This document shows, piece after piece, positions 34,140 through 42,471 of a stretch of 64,000 nucleotides of DNA. Source of the stretch: Ramlibacter pinisoli. Lineage in GTDB: Bacteria; Pseudomonadota; Gammaproteobacteria; Burkholderiales; Burkholderiaceae_C. Made by a program: the position numbers and the translations under genes. Under the pieces are notes generated by a model that saw nothing but the letters and a program-made list of their open reading frames with translations, was not told where the DNA came from and did no database searches. How positions within the stretch are numbered: position 1 is the first letter of the stretch; every line of letters begins with the position of its first letter. The DNA is taken from positions 992,001-1,056,000 of the forward strand of contig NZ_WSEL01000009.1 in assembly GCF_009758015.1 (NCBI RefSeq). Reading direction: 5' to 3'.

Positions 34140-35522
34140 ATGCCAGACCAGATCGTCTCCGCTCTGCAGCAGAACTTGCGCGGCCGCGTCATCGGCCGGG
34201 AGGACCCCGACTACGACGCGGTCCGGGCGCTCTACAACGGCATGATCGACAAGAAACCGCGCGCCATCGCCCGCTGCGTCGATGCGGCGGACGTCATCGC
34301 GGCGGTCAACCAGGGCCGGGAACACGGCCTGCTGATGGCCATCCGTGGCGGCGGGCACAACGGCCCGGGCCTCGGCAGCTGCGACGACGGCCTGATGATC
34401 GACCTGTCCTTGATGAAGGCCGTCCGGGTGGATCCCCGGGCGAAAACGGTGCGGGTGGATCCGGGGTGCACGTCGGGTGACGTCGACCACGCCACGCATG
34501 CGTTCGGGCTCGCCGTGCCATTCGGCATCGTCTCGACCACCGGCGTGGCCGGCCTGACGCTCGGCGGCGGCACCGGGTACCTCACGCGCAAGCACGGCCT
34601 CACGATCGACAACCTGCTCGAAGTGGACATGGTGCTGGCCGACGGCAGCTTCGTGACGGCCAGCGAGCACGAGCATCCCGATCTGTTCTGGGCGGTGCGC
34701 GGCGGCGGCGGCAACTTCGGGGTCGTGACGAGTTTCCTGTTCAAGGCGCATCCGGTCCGCATGGTGTATGCCGGGCCGATCTTCTGGGAGGCCACCCATG
34801 CCAAGGCGGTGATGGCCGCCTATCGCGACTTCCTCCCCACGGCACCGGAAGACCTGGGCGTGTTCGTGGGGCTGAAGACGGTGCCGCCGATGGACCCGTT
34901 CCCGAAGGACTACTGGGGGCGGCGCGCCTGCGCCATCATCGGCAGCTACAACGGCAGTGCGGCTGAAGGCGAGAAGCTCATGGCCCAGCTGCTCGGGAAG
35001 CTGCCCGCGCCGATCTTCAACTGGATGGGCGAGATGCCGTTCCCGGCGATCAATTCGCTGTTCGATCCGTTCTTCCCGAAGGGCTTGCAGTGGTACTGGA
35101 AGGGCGACTTCGTCAAGAACCTGTCGGGTTCGGCCATCGATACGCACATCGCGCAGGCCGCCGCTGCGCCAAGCGACCTGTGCCTGATGCACCTGTACCC
35201 GATCGACGGCGCCGCCCAGCGCGTCGCGAAGGACGCAACGGCATGGAACACGCGTGACGCGACCTGGTCGATGGTGATCGCGGGGATCGATCCGGACCCG
35301 CACAAGGCGGAGGCGCTCAAGGCCTGGGGACGCGCCTACTGGAAGGCGGTCCACCCCTTCAACATGGAGGGCGCCTACGTCAATTTCATGATGGACGACG
35401 AAGCGGACGGCCGCGTGCAGGCGACCTACGGCGACAACTACGCCCGTCTCGCCGCCATCAAGGCGCGGTACGACCCGAAGAACGTCTTCCGCGTCAACCA
35501 GAACATCAGGCCGGCAACCTGA
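34140..35522 (+). CDS. BBE-like FAD-binding oxidoreductase
   Basis: A 460-residue flavoprotein of the berberine-bridge-enzyme family. The N-terminal PP-loop FAD domain has RGGGHNGPGLG, in which His73 is the usual 8-alpha covalent FAD ligand; the position of the second covalent ligand (Cys in bicovalent members) reads GGGTGYLTRKHGLTIDN and has no Cys, so a single covalent bond is expected. The C-terminus has YGDNYARLAAIKARYDPKNV and FRVNQNI, the classical BBE tail. AAGGAGA stands before ATG 34140. No signal peptide, so cytosolic. Substrate unknown; probably an alcohol, sugar or lactone oxidation. Confidence 0.92.
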   Translation: MPDQIVSALQQNLRGRVIGREDPDYDAVRALYNGMIDKKPRAIARCVDAADVIAAVNQGREHGLLMAIRGGGHNGPGLGSCDDGLMIDLSLMKAVRVDPRAKTVRVDPGCTSGDVDHATHAFGLAVPFGIVSTTGVAGLTLGGGTGYLTRKHGLTIDNLLEVDMVLADGSFVTASEHEHPDLFWAVRGGGGNFGVVTSFLFKAHPVRMVYAGPIFWEATHAKAVMAAYRDFLPTAPEDLGVFVGLKTVPPMDPFPKDYWGRRACAIIGSYNGSAAEGEKLMAQLLGKLPAPIFNWMGEMPFPAINSLFDPFFPKGLQWYWKGDFVKNLSGSAIDTHIAQAAAAPSDLCLMHLYPIDGAAQRVAKDATAWNTRDATWSMVIAGIDPDPHKAEALKAWGRAYWKAVHPFNMEGAYVNFMMDDEADGRVQATYGDNYARLAAIKARYDPKNVFRVNQNIRPAT

Positions 35523-35556
35523 CGCTGCCCATTCCACATCGGCCACTGGCCAGGAC

Positions 35557-35584
35557 AAGCGCCTGCCGTTCCCGGCAGGCGCTT
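35557..35584 (+). terminator. Perfect hairpin terminator-like element
   Basis: AAGCGCCTGCCG (35557-35568) and CGGCAGGCGCTT (35573-35584) form a 12-bp perfect stem with a TTCC loop, 34 bases after the flavoprotein stop. The arm ends in CTT but no long T tract follows. Its position suggests the end of the flavoprotein transcript. Confidence 0.75.
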
Positions 35585-35603
35585 CGCACCAACCCTCCGC
35601 CGC

Positions 35604-35640
35604 ATAACCTGGCGTTATCCCCCTGCAACCGTTTGGTATT
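35604..35640 (+). promoter_or_regulatory. LysR-type operator/promoter of the AroE-like gene
   Basis: ATAAC-N5-GTTAT (35604-35618) is a perfect inverted repeat of the LysR T-N11-A class. Fourteen bases later comes TTGGTATT (35633-35640), probably part of the core promoter. The same two elements with the same 14-bp spacing recur at 37452-37488 before the Bug gene. The LysR protein encoded at 36531-37433 is the only regulator nearby and is the likely binder. Confidence 0.75.
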
Positions 35641-35674
35641 GGCGCCGCCATGCGCTCCCTTCTAGCATCGGCGC

Positions 35675-36562
35675 ATGGATTCCGAGTTCTCCACGGCGTG
35701 GCGCCGACTGTCCGGCGAAAGCCTTCTGTTCCCCGTCATCGGCCATCCGGTCGCGCAGGTACGGGCGCCGCTCGTGTTCAACGATCTCTTCGCCCGCGCC
35801 GGCATCGCCGCTGTCTCGTTCGGCCTGGCGCTGCCGCCGGAACGCGTGGTGGAGACCTGCCGCGCCCTGCTCGCCTCGTCCAGCGTGGGCGGCTTGCTCG
35901 TCACCGTTCCCTACAAGAAGGTGCTGTGCGCCGCCGCGGATCGCCTCGGCGCGGACGCCCGCGTGGCCGGCTCGCTGAACGCCTTGCGGCGCGGCCCGGA
36001 CGGGACCTTCGAAGGCGACCTCTTCGACGGCACGGGCTTCGTGCGCGGGCTGCACGCGGCCGGCCACCTCCCGGCGGGACGCAACATCCTGCTGCTGGGA
36101 GCGGGCGGTGCAGGCGCCGCCATCGCGGCCAAGCTCGGGGCCGCAGGCGCCGCGCTCGTCAAGGTGTTCGATCCGCAGGCAGGCAGCGCCGAGACGCTGG
36201 CGGCCAGGCTGCGCGAGCACTATCCTGGCACTGGATTTCGCGTGGAAGCGGCCCCGGACGCGCAGGGCTGCGACATCGTCATCAACGCGAGCCCGCTCGG
36301 CCTGCGGCCCGAAGATCCCTTGCCCCTGGATCCGGCGCGCCTGGCACCCGGCACCCTGGTGTGCGACATCATCATGAAGCCGGCCACCACGGCGCTGCTG
36401 CGCGCGGCGCAGGAACGCGGCCTGCCGGTGCATCGCGGCGGCGCCATGCTGGACCACCAGGTGCCGGCCTACCTGGAGTTCTTCGGCTTCGCCGACCTTG
36501 CGCGCCGCGTGGAAACCGGATCCGGACAGGTCACGCTGCGGCCGGCCGCCGCGGCGCCTTGA
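35675..36562 (+). CDS. Shikimate dehydrogenase-like protein with altered substrate site
   Basis: A 295-residue AroE-family protein. It has the catalytic Lys (VTVPYKK), the conserved Asn (SLNAL) and catalytic Asp (GDLFDGTGF), and the Rossmann NADP loop GAGGAGAAI. The N-terminal block, normally HSxSP with two serines that bind the shikimate carboxylate, reads AQVRAP: both serines are missing. The housekeeping shikimate reaction is thus doubtful, and a related substrate is more likely. It is read from a LysR-type promoter and faces the LysR gene tail to tail with a 32-bp overlap. A catabolic role with the Bug and FAD genes beyond LysR is inferred. Confidence 0.85.
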   Translation: MDSEFSTAWRRLSGESLLFPVIGHPVAQVRAPLVFNDLFARAGIAAVSFGLALPPERVVETCRALLASSSVGGLLVTVPYKKVLCAAADRLGADARVAGSLNALRRGPDGTFEGDLFDGTGFVRGLHAAGHLPAGRNILLLGAGGAGAAIAAKLGAAGAALVKVFDPQAGSAETLAARLREHYPGTGFRVEAAPDAQGCDIVINASPLGLRPEDPLPLDPARLAPGTLVCDIIMKPATTALLRAAQERGLPVHRGGAMLDHQVPAYLEFFGFADLARRVETGSGQVTLRPAAAAP

Positions 36563-37433
36563 AGGCCGCCTTCACCTGCCCGACGAAGGCCTGCGCCAGC
36601 ACCGAAGGAGGGAAGTTGGCGTTGTGGACGGCATAGGCCTGGTACACGGCTGACTTCTGCAGCGGCCGATAGGCCAGCTTGCCCCCGTACCAGGCACGCG
36701 CGGTGAGGTCGTCCACGATCGCCACCCCGGCACCGGCTGCGGCGAATGCGCATGCCGCCTGTCCGGCGCGCACCTCGATCTGGGTGTTCGGCTCCAGCCG
36801 GTGCTCGCGGCACCAGTCGGCGATCAGCCGCCCCTGGGGTGTATCGGGGCTGAAGGCGATCAGGGGTTGCATCAGCACGTCGCGGGCGCTGACGGTGCGC
36901 CGTGCCTCGAAGGCATGGCCTGCGGCGAACACGCACACCATGGCCCAGCTTCCCACGACCTCCGAGGTGAGCAAGGTGTGTTCGATGGGCAGCGTGGAGA
37001 TCGCGATGTCCGCCTCGTGCCGCACCAGCCGCTCCACGATCTCGCGCACGAGCTGGGTCTCGAGGTAGATCTTCGCCGCCGGAAAGCGGCCGGCCAGCTG
37101 CGACAACACGCGCGGCACGGTCTCCAACGCCGTGCTGGGGCTTGCCAGCACGCGCAAGGTCGGCCCACCCCCCTCCTTCAGTTCGCGGGCGCGGTCGTCG
37201 ATGCGCTGCACGCCCCGATACACCTGCTCCACCTCCGCGAAGAGGGCCTGCGCCTCCGGCGTGGGTCGCAGCTTCCCGCGGCTGCGTTCGAACAGTCGCA
37301 AGCCCAGCTGCAGCTCGATGTGCCCCAGCATGCGGCTGACGCCGGGCTGCGAGACGTGCAACAGGCGGGCCGCATCCGTGACGGAGCCGGCCAGCATCAC
37401 GGCACGGAAGACTTCGATCTGGCGCAGATTCAC
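36531..37433 (-). CDS. LysR-family transcriptional regulator
   Basis: A 300-residue LysR protein: helix-turn-helix MNLRQIEVFRAVMLAGSVTD to LGLRLFERSRGKL (residues 1-55) and the periplasmic-binding-like effector domain. Start is GTG 37433. The C-terminus overlaps the convergent AroE-like gene by 32 bp. Both the AroE-like promoter and the promoter facing it (toward the Bug gene) contain ATAAC-N5-GTTAT, so this regulator most likely controls both transcripts and perhaps itself. The effector may be the imported ligand of the Bug protein. Confidence 0.93.
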   Translation of the reverse strand: MNLRQIEVFRAVMLAGSVTDAARLLHVSQPGVSRMLGHIELQLGLRLFERSRGKLRPTPEAQALFAEVEQVYRGVQRIDDRARELKEGGGPTLRVLASPSTALETVPRVLSQLAGRFPAAKIYLETQLVREIVERLVRHEADIAISTLPIEHTLLTSEVVGSWAMVCVFAAGHAFEARRTVSARDVLMQPLIAFSPDTPQGRLIADWCREHRLEPNTQIEVRAGQAACAFAAAGAGVAIVDDLTARAWYGGKLAYRPLQKSAVYQAYAVHNANFPPSVLAQAFVGQVKAAFKAPRRPAAA

Positions 37434-37451
37434 GGCTGGTGGCGGGGTGCA

Positions 37452-37488
37452 ATAACGCCATGTTATGGCATGGCCCCGTCTTGGTATT
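37452..37488 (+). promoter_or_regulatory. Second copy of the LysR operator/promoter (Bug-FAD operon)
   Basis: ATAAC-N5-GTTAT (37452-37466) and, after exactly 14 bases, TTGGTATT (37481-37488), as upstream of the AroE-like gene at 35604. The box starts 18 bases from the GTG of the divergent LysR gene, so binding here would also affect lysR expression. The Bug gene begins at 37547. Confidence 0.78.
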
Positions 37489-37546
37489 TGCCGCTGCGGT
37501 CCGCGCGGTCGATCATCGCGGCACGCTTTTCACACCGGAGACATCC

Positions 37547-38533
37547 ATGCAGCTGCGCCCCATCCGACGCGCCCTCCTCGCCATCCTCGCCGCCGGCCTC
37601 ACGGCGGCCCTCGTGCCCGCCGGTTTCGCAGCCGAGCCGTGGCCCAGCAAGCCGGTGCGGATCATCGTGCCGTTCGCACCCGGCGGCGGCGCCGACAGCT
37701 CGGCCCGCGTGCTGGCCGAACTGCTGGGCCAGCAGCTGGGCCAGTCCGTGATCGTGGAGAACAAGCCGGGAGCGGGCAGCGCGATCGGCGTCATGGCCGC
37801 CGCCCAGAGCAAGGACGGCCACACGCTGCTGATGGGCAGCAACAGCATGGTCATCAACCCGTCGCTGAACCCGGCCATCACCTACGACGTCGAACGCGAC
37901 TTCGACGCGGTGGGCATGGTGTCCGGGCAGCCGCTGGTCCTCGTGGTCCCAGCGAGCTCGAGCCTGCGCTCCATCGACGACATCGTGAAGCAAGCCAAGG
38001 CCAAGCCCGGCGCACTGAGTGCCGGCAACAGCGGCAACGGCACACTGGCCCACATCGCGTCCGAGCTCTTCGCGACCCAGACCGGCGTGACGCTGACGCC
38101 CGTGGCCTACAAGGGCGAGAGCGCGCTGCTGCCCGACCTGATCGCAGGACGCGTGTCGCTCGGCTTCCTCAACCTGCCCAGCGTGGCGCCCCACCTCAAG
38201 TCCGGCGGCCTGCGCGCCCTGGCCGTCTCATCGCCGCAAACGGTGGCGCAGCTGCCCGGCGTGCCCACGCTGCGTTCGCTCAACTACCCCGCCCTGGAAG
38301 TGCAAGGCTGGGCGGCGATCCTGGCTCCCAAGGGCACCATCCCGCAGGAGGGTCTCGCCAGGTTCGAAGGCCTCCTGGCCAAGGCACTCGCGTCAGACAC
38401 CGTGAAGCAGAAGTTCGAGGGGATGAGCCTGACGCCGATCGTCATGAACCGCCAGCAGACCACCGAGTTCCTGCACGCCGAGGCCACGCGCTATGCAGGC
38501 ATCATCAAGGCGCGCGGCATCAAGGCCGACTGA
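37547..38533 (+). CDS. Bug-family periplasmic receptor
   Basis: A 328-residue exported binding protein; the signal peptide ends after AGFAAE. Bug motifs: WPSKPVRIIVPFAPGGGADS, VIVENKPGAGSAIG, LSAGNSGNGTLAHIASELF, and QLPGVPTLRSLNYPALEVQG. No TctA/TctB membrane partners are near, as usual for orphan Bugs. CGGAG stands upstream of the ATG. Only one base separates its stop from the next gene's ATG, so uptake or sensing of a ligand is coupled to the FAD oxidoreductase. Ligand unknown; a cyclic or carboxylic acid handled by the AroE-like enzyme is a guess. Confidence 0.93.
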   Translation: MQLRPIRRALLAILAAGLTAALVPAGFAAEPWPSKPVRIIVPFAPGGGADSSARVLAELLGQQLGQSVIVENKPGAGSAIGVMAAAQSKDGHTLLMGSNSMVINPSLNPAITYDVERDFDAVGMVSGQPLVLVVPASSSLRSIDDIVKQAKAKPGALSAGNSGNGTLAHIASELFATQTGVTLTPVAYKGESALLPDLIAGRVSLGFLNLPSVAPHLKSGGLRALAVSSPQTVAQLPGVPTLRSLNYPALEVQGWAAILAPKGTIPQEGLARFEGLLAKALASDTVKQKFEGMSLTPIVMNRQQTTEFLHAEATRYAGIIKARGIKAD

Positions 38534-38534
38534 C

Positions 38535-39818
38535 ATGGGCACACAACTCACGGCGGACGTCCTGGTGTGCGGCGGGGGCGTCGCCGGCACCATGGCCGCG
38601 GTCGCGGCGGCGCGCCAGGGCGCGGACGTGATCCTGGCGGAGCGCTACGGCTTCCTCGGTGGGAACGCCACGGCGGGAGCCGTCGCGCAGTTCAACAGCT
38701 GGCAGACCGCCAACGGCCGCCGCGTCGTCGCCGGCCTTGCCGCCGAAGTGGTGGAGCGCCTGCGCACCTACGGCGGTGCCGGCGAGCACCACCAGTTCGT
38801 GATGTCCACCGGCCACAAGATGGACCGGGTGGAGTACGCCCCCGAGGTCCTGAAGCTCGTCCTGGACGACATGGTCGGGGAGGCCGGCGTGCGGCCCCTG
38901 CTCCATGCAAGCCTGCTCGACGTGCGCAGCGAGGCGCGACAAGTCCGCCAGGTGCGGCTCCTCACCAAGAGCGGCGTGCTGGCGGTCGAACCACGCTTCC
39001 TGATCGACTGCTCGGGCGATCTCGATGCGCTGAAGCAGGCCGGGGCAGCGTTCCTGGAACTGGACGAAGGCGAGGCGCTCCAGCCCGCGACCATGATGTT
39101 CCGCTTCGGCCCGGTGGACTTCGCGCGCTTTGACGCGCTGAGCGCCGAAGAGACGAAGGCCCTGGCCGCGCGCGGCTTCGCGCAAGGCGCGCTTGCGCGT
39201 GCCGCGCTGCATGCGGCCCGCGACCCGTTCTCCGACGATGCCTGGTTCAACATCAGCCGCCTCGGGATCGACGCCACGGACGCGATGGCGCTGGGGCGGG
39301 CCGAGATCGAAGGCCGGCGGCAGGCGTGGCGCGCAGCGACTTACCTGCGCGAGGCCGTGCCCGGCTGCGGAGAGGGGCGGCTGCGTGCCTTCGGGACGCA
39401 AGTGGGCGTGCGCGAAACGCGCCGGGTCGCGGGCGACCATGTCCTGAGCGCGGAGGAACTGCTGCATCCGGTGGAATTCGCCGACGCGATCGCAGCGGGC
39501 GCGTACCCGATCGACATCCATCCTGCGTCGGGCGGCGAGCTCCTGTATTCCGGCCTGGGGGACGACCACGCCTACCAGATCCCCTACCGCAGCCTCATCC
39601 CGGCCGCGCTGGGCAACGCCCTGGTGGCGGGCCGCGGCATCTCGGCCACGCACCAGGCTCTCGCCGCGATCCGCGTCATGACCATTTCGATGGCGGTGGG
39701 CCAGGCCGCCGGCACGGCGGCGGGTCTCGCCTGCAGAGAGGGAGCGCGCGACGTGCGCCAGGTGTCCGTGCCGCGCCTGCGCACGGCACTGCAGGACGCC
39801 GGGGCGTGCCTGCGCTGA
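38535..39818 (+). CDS. FAD-dependent oxidoreductase (FAD_oxidored type)
   Basis: A 427-residue flavoprotein. The dinucleotide-binding motif ADVLVCGGGVAGTMAAVAAA is at residues about 7-26 and is followed by the adenosine-ribose Glu (ILAERYGFLGGNAT, which also shows the family G-G-N-A-T). The C-terminal FAD region has ALVAGRGISATHQALAAIRV and MAVGQAAGTAAGLA. Such proteins act on alpha-hydroxy or unsaturated acids in tricarballylate- and quinate-type catabolism. ATG 38535 follows the Bug stop by one base, so translation is coupled. The last gene of the LysR-controlled module. Confidence 0.9.
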   Translation: MGTQLTADVLVCGGGVAGTMAAVAAARQGADVILAERYGFLGGNATAGAVAQFNSWQTANGRRVVAGLAAEVVERLRTYGGAGEHHQFVMSTGHKMDRVEYAPEVLKLVLDDMVGEAGVRPLLHASLLDVRSEARQVRQVRLLTKSGVLAVEPRFLIDCSGDLDALKQAGAAFLELDEGEALQPATMMFRFGPVDFARFDALSAEETKALAARGFAQGALARAALHAARDPFSDDAWFNISRLGIDATDAMALGRAEIEGRRQAWRAATYLREAVPGCGEGRLRAFGTQVGVRETRRVAGDHVLSAEELLHPVEFADAIAAGAYPIDIHPASGGELLYSGLGDDHAYQIPYRSLIPAALGNALVAGRGISATHQALAAIRVMTISMAVGQAAGTAAGLACREGARDVRQVSVPRLRTALQDAGACLR

Positions 39819-39919
39819 GCAAAGGAGCCGGCGACGCAGGGCTGACGAGAGGCCTCGTCCGTTTCGACGCCGCCGGCAAATCGGCGTAACCTGCCCACGT
39901 GTGCGCTCGAGGGCAGCTC

Positions 39920-40141
39920 ATGAATGACACGCTCGAACCTCTCGTCGCGGATCTCGTCGAATGGGTCGGCAAGGGTCGCCCCTATGCCGAGGTGATGGAC
40001 GCGTGGAAGACATCTTGTCCGCGCCTTCCGGTCTGGGAGGAAGCGCTGAGGCGCGGACTTCTGACCTGCAGCCGGGATCCGGGCGGCATCGAGTGGGTTC
40101 GCAGCACCCAGATCATCCAGGACAGTCGACACAGATCCTGA
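39920..40141 (+). CDS. Small conserved-looking protein
   Basis: A 73-residue soluble protein, MNDTLEPLVADLVEWVGKG at the start and a central RLPVWEEALRRGLLTCSRDPG. It has the layout of short beta-proteobacterial winged-helix-like proteins (two helices and a basic C-terminal strand) that I have seen annotated only as hypothetical. GTG 39899 could extend it by seven residues. Stands alone between the FAD operon and the next helix-turn-helix-like gene. Function unknown. Confidence 0.55.
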   Translation: MNDTLEPLVADLVEWVGKGRPYAEVMDAWKTSCPRLPVWEEALRRGLLTCSRDPGGIEWVRSTQIIQDSRHRS

Positions 40142-40211
40142 GACGGCGTGCGTTCGAGCGCCGGCGTCCGGTCGTCCTGGCTCATGCTGTGGCCATAATG
40201 CCCGGCACCAG

Positions 40212-40868
40212 ATGACGCCAGCCAGAATGAGCGCCGCAGATTTCCTCCTCGCCCCAGAAGTCCAGAAGCTGTTGCTGCTGGTGTATTCACGCCCCGCCTG
40301 CAAGTTCACCGCCGACGAGATTGCGAAAGCGTCAAAGCTCACTGTCGAAGAGGTCCAGCAGACCCAGGAGCACCTCGTCAAGTGCGGAATCCTGACCAAG
40401 TGCAAATCGACGGCCGATGACCAGGAAGCGGTCTGCGCGAACACGTCTTTCGTCTTCTACCGCGAGCTGAGGGGCATCGCCCTCAAGTCCTTTGCAGCAG
40501 CGGAGCCAGTTCGAGCGATGCTGCGGTCGAAGTTCAAGAGGTCAGTGCTGCGCGCCTATTTGCTGGGTGAAGACCAGCAAGGCATGGTCGAACTGCTGGT
40601 CGTGCATGGCCACGAGGTGCCTGACGAGAAAGCCATGTCCGCGGCATGCCGGAAGCTCTCGGTGTCCATTGGTCGACATCTGAAGGTTCACGTGATTTCC
40701 GGCCGGCAGTACGCAACCCTCACCGGGCGTGATGACCTCGGAATGAAGCTGGCTGGCGCCTCCGCGATGGAGGTCATCGCCGAGGGCGACACGAAAGCAA
40801 AGCCGGCAGCCGAACGCGAGGGACTGATCGAGAGCGCCCGGAAAAAACTGGCCGCGCTGGCCAGGTAG
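40212..40868 (+). CDS. Winged-helix protein with possible nucleotidyltransferase-like part
   Basis: A 218-residue soluble protein. Residues about 10-60 look like an ArsR/MarR-type winged helix (VQKLLLLVYSRPACKFTADE, KLTVEEVQQTQEHLVKCGIL). After a Cys-containing linker, the middle has FKRSVLRAYLLGED and VELLVVHG, reminiscent of MNT-like or ThiF-like beta-strands but without the GSxxxxxD motif. The Lys-rich tail is helical. Base composition and codon use are less GC-biased than the surrounding operons, a sign of acquired DNA. ATG 40212 or 40227 may be the start. Confidence 0.6.
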   Translation: MTPARMSAADFLLAPEVQKLLLLVYSRPACKFTADEIAKASKLTVEEVQQTQEHLVKCGILTKCKSTADDQEAVCANTSFVFYRELRGIALKSFAAAEPVRAMLRSKFKRSVLRAYLLGEDQQGMVELLVVHGHEVPDEKAMSAACRKLSVSIGRHLKVHVISGRQYATLTGRDDLGMKLAGASAMEVIAEGDTKAKPAAEREGLIESARKKLAALAR

Positions 40869-40966
40869 CTGCCCGTCCGCCTTCGCAAGGTGCTAGCCGG
40901 GAAGTTTTCCGTCCGTCGCCGTTCTCGGGCCCTGGTGACCGCCCGCATCGACGCGGCGGCAGGGCG

Positions 40967-41167
40967 TCATTGGCGCGGGAACACCGATGGCTGGAATTTC
41001 GTTTCGGGAGGAAACACCAGCGTGGAGACCCGCGTATCGGGCAGCAGGTCACCCCTGCCCCTTCGACCCCTGATCCACAAGCCGATGCCGCCGGCGACAA
41101 GCACGATGAGAAAACCGGCGGTCAAGAGCGTGACTTGGCTGGAGAACATGCTCGCAGCATAAGGCAC
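40967..41167 (-). CDS. Possible small membrane protein
   Basis: A 66-residue frame with one strong membrane segment (VTLLTAGFLIVLVAGGIGLW) followed by a basic patch RGRRGRG and a soluble tail. The GTG at 41167 or an ATG at 41149 could start it; the ribosome-binding site is weak. It occupies most of the otherwise gene-free region 40869-41257; I see nothing else there. It might be spurious. Confidence 0.35.
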   Translation of the reverse strand: MPYAASMFSSQVTLLTAGFLIVLVAGGIGLWIRGRRGRGDLLPDTRVSTLVFPPETKFQPSVFPRQ

Positions 41168-41257
41168 TGCTCTCGCTTTCTCGCAAGTAGGTAGTTTTCC
41201 GGAATGGCGGAAGCTACCCTTCCAACGCCAAGCGGACGCGAGGCGCGCAGGTGGCGC

Positions 41258-41710
41258 TCATGCAGGCTGGCCAGTCTCGTCCACCAGGCCATGCTGCTTG
41301 TAGATCGCCATTTCGTCGCCAACGATGAACCCAAAGATCTTCGGGCTCCCACTGCGCCGTTGAAGTAAATACAACACGTCGAACGGGATCGATACCTCCG
41401 CCCCATTGCGCTTCCGGTAACCAGCGGAGTAGTAGACACGAACCCGGTCGTGGTTCTCGCAAAGCGCTTCCGTCTCCACGCGATCGACCTTCATGCTCCT
41501 GGTTCCGATTGCCTTGTAGAAGCCATATCCTCTGATCAGCGCCTCCTCGAACGTCTCGTCATTTGCTCCTGCTGCAACTCGCCCGCCTACGCTCACAGAG
41601 ATGAACCCTTCGGCGAAAAAGGCTCGAATCGCGGCCACATCAACGCTCTCGCCCAAGGAACGTTCATACGCCCTCGCGTATTGGCGGAAGAACTCTTCAT
41701 AGTCGGGCAC
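41258..41710 (-). CDS. NTF2/SnoaL-like protein
   Basis: A 150-residue small alpha+beta protein of the nuclear-transport-factor-2 fold: the start PDYEEFFRQYARAYERSLG, the middle FFAEGFISVSVGG and the end strands RVRVYYSAGYRKRNG and IPFDVLYLLQ. The C-terminal part FGFIVGDEMAIYKQHGL completes the cone. GTG 41710 is chosen because GGGAG lies five bases before it; the frame is open to 41767. Such proteins are enzymes or ligand-binding proteins of many kinds; no catalytic residues are evident. Confidence 0.65.
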   Translation of the reverse strand: MPDYEEFFRQYARAYERSLGESVDVAAIRAFFAEGFISVSVGGRVAAGANDETFEEALIRGYGFYKAIGTRSMKVDRVETEALCENHDRVRVYYSAGYRKRNGAEVSIPFDVLYLLQRRSGSPKIFGFIVGDEMAIYKQHGLVDETGQPA

Positions 41711-41800
41711 GTCCACTCCCACCTCTGCACGTTCGAAGCATCGGCAGACCGCAAGGGGTCGCGGCATGCCCAGGGCAGCAAGCCTGAGCGCCAGTGCGCA

Positions 41801-42274
41801 CTACTTCCTAGGCTGACCTGACTCGTCGACCGGGGTCGTCCCGCTGGGACCGACGCCGACGATCTGCAGCACGACCTCTTCATCCTTCGCGCCATCGAAG
41901 TGGATCTTGTTCGGATGGTGAACGACCAGCGTGCCCGCAGGCACCGGGGTCGTGGCTTCACGATCCCACTTTGGTCCCGCACCGACCCACCACGTGCCTT
42001 TGAGAACGAGGATGTAACGCGTCTCCGCGTGGAAGTGGGGCGGGCTCATCGTGCCTGGGCCGAACTTGACCCGCATCACATAGGGGCCCGGCTGCGAGGG
42101 GTTTCCCGCCAGGACGGCGCTCTGCAAGCCTGGCCCGAACTGACCGGCGACCCACTTGACATCGGCGTCGCGCACGATCTGCATCACGTCCACGGGCGGA
42201 TCGGCCAATGCCGCCGCGGAGACAAGACAGGCGCAGACCAGAGTGGTCGCATGCGTGACATGGCGCAGTCTCAT
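41801..42274 (-). CDS. Exported cupin-domain protein
   Basis: A 157-residue periplasmic cupin. The signal peptide (VCACLVSAAALADP) is cleaved near residue 24. Cupin motif 1 is PPHFHAETRYILVLKGTWWVG with two His and Glu, motif 2 ends in HHPNKIHFDG with a third His, so a mononuclear metal site is plausible. AGGAGA precedes ATG 42274. This ChrR-like small cupin could be a dioxygenase or a metal-dependent stress protein; neighbours give no clue. Confidence 0.8.
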   Translation of the reverse strand: MRLRHVTHATTLVCACLVSAAALADPPVDVMQIVRDADVKWVAGQFGPGLQSAVLAGNPSQPGPYVMRVKFGPGTMSPPHFHAETRYILVLKGTWWVGAGPKWDREATTPVPAGTLVVHHPNKIHFDGAKDEEVVLQIVGVGPSGTTPVDESGQPRK

Positions 42275-42471
42275 TGTTGTTCTCCTGCTCGCATCGCCGC
42301 GGCGCCCGCCGCAGACGCGACTTCGAGGCGCTCACGATAGCGCTCGGCGACAACCGATGTGCTTCCATGTGTTCTTGTTGAGCGTCTCGCCAAAGCGGCG
42401 ACGGGAGCAGAACCGAAGGCCGCCCGCGACCCGCGCCCGGATCGACGTCTCTGGTTCGACCTCGCGAACCC

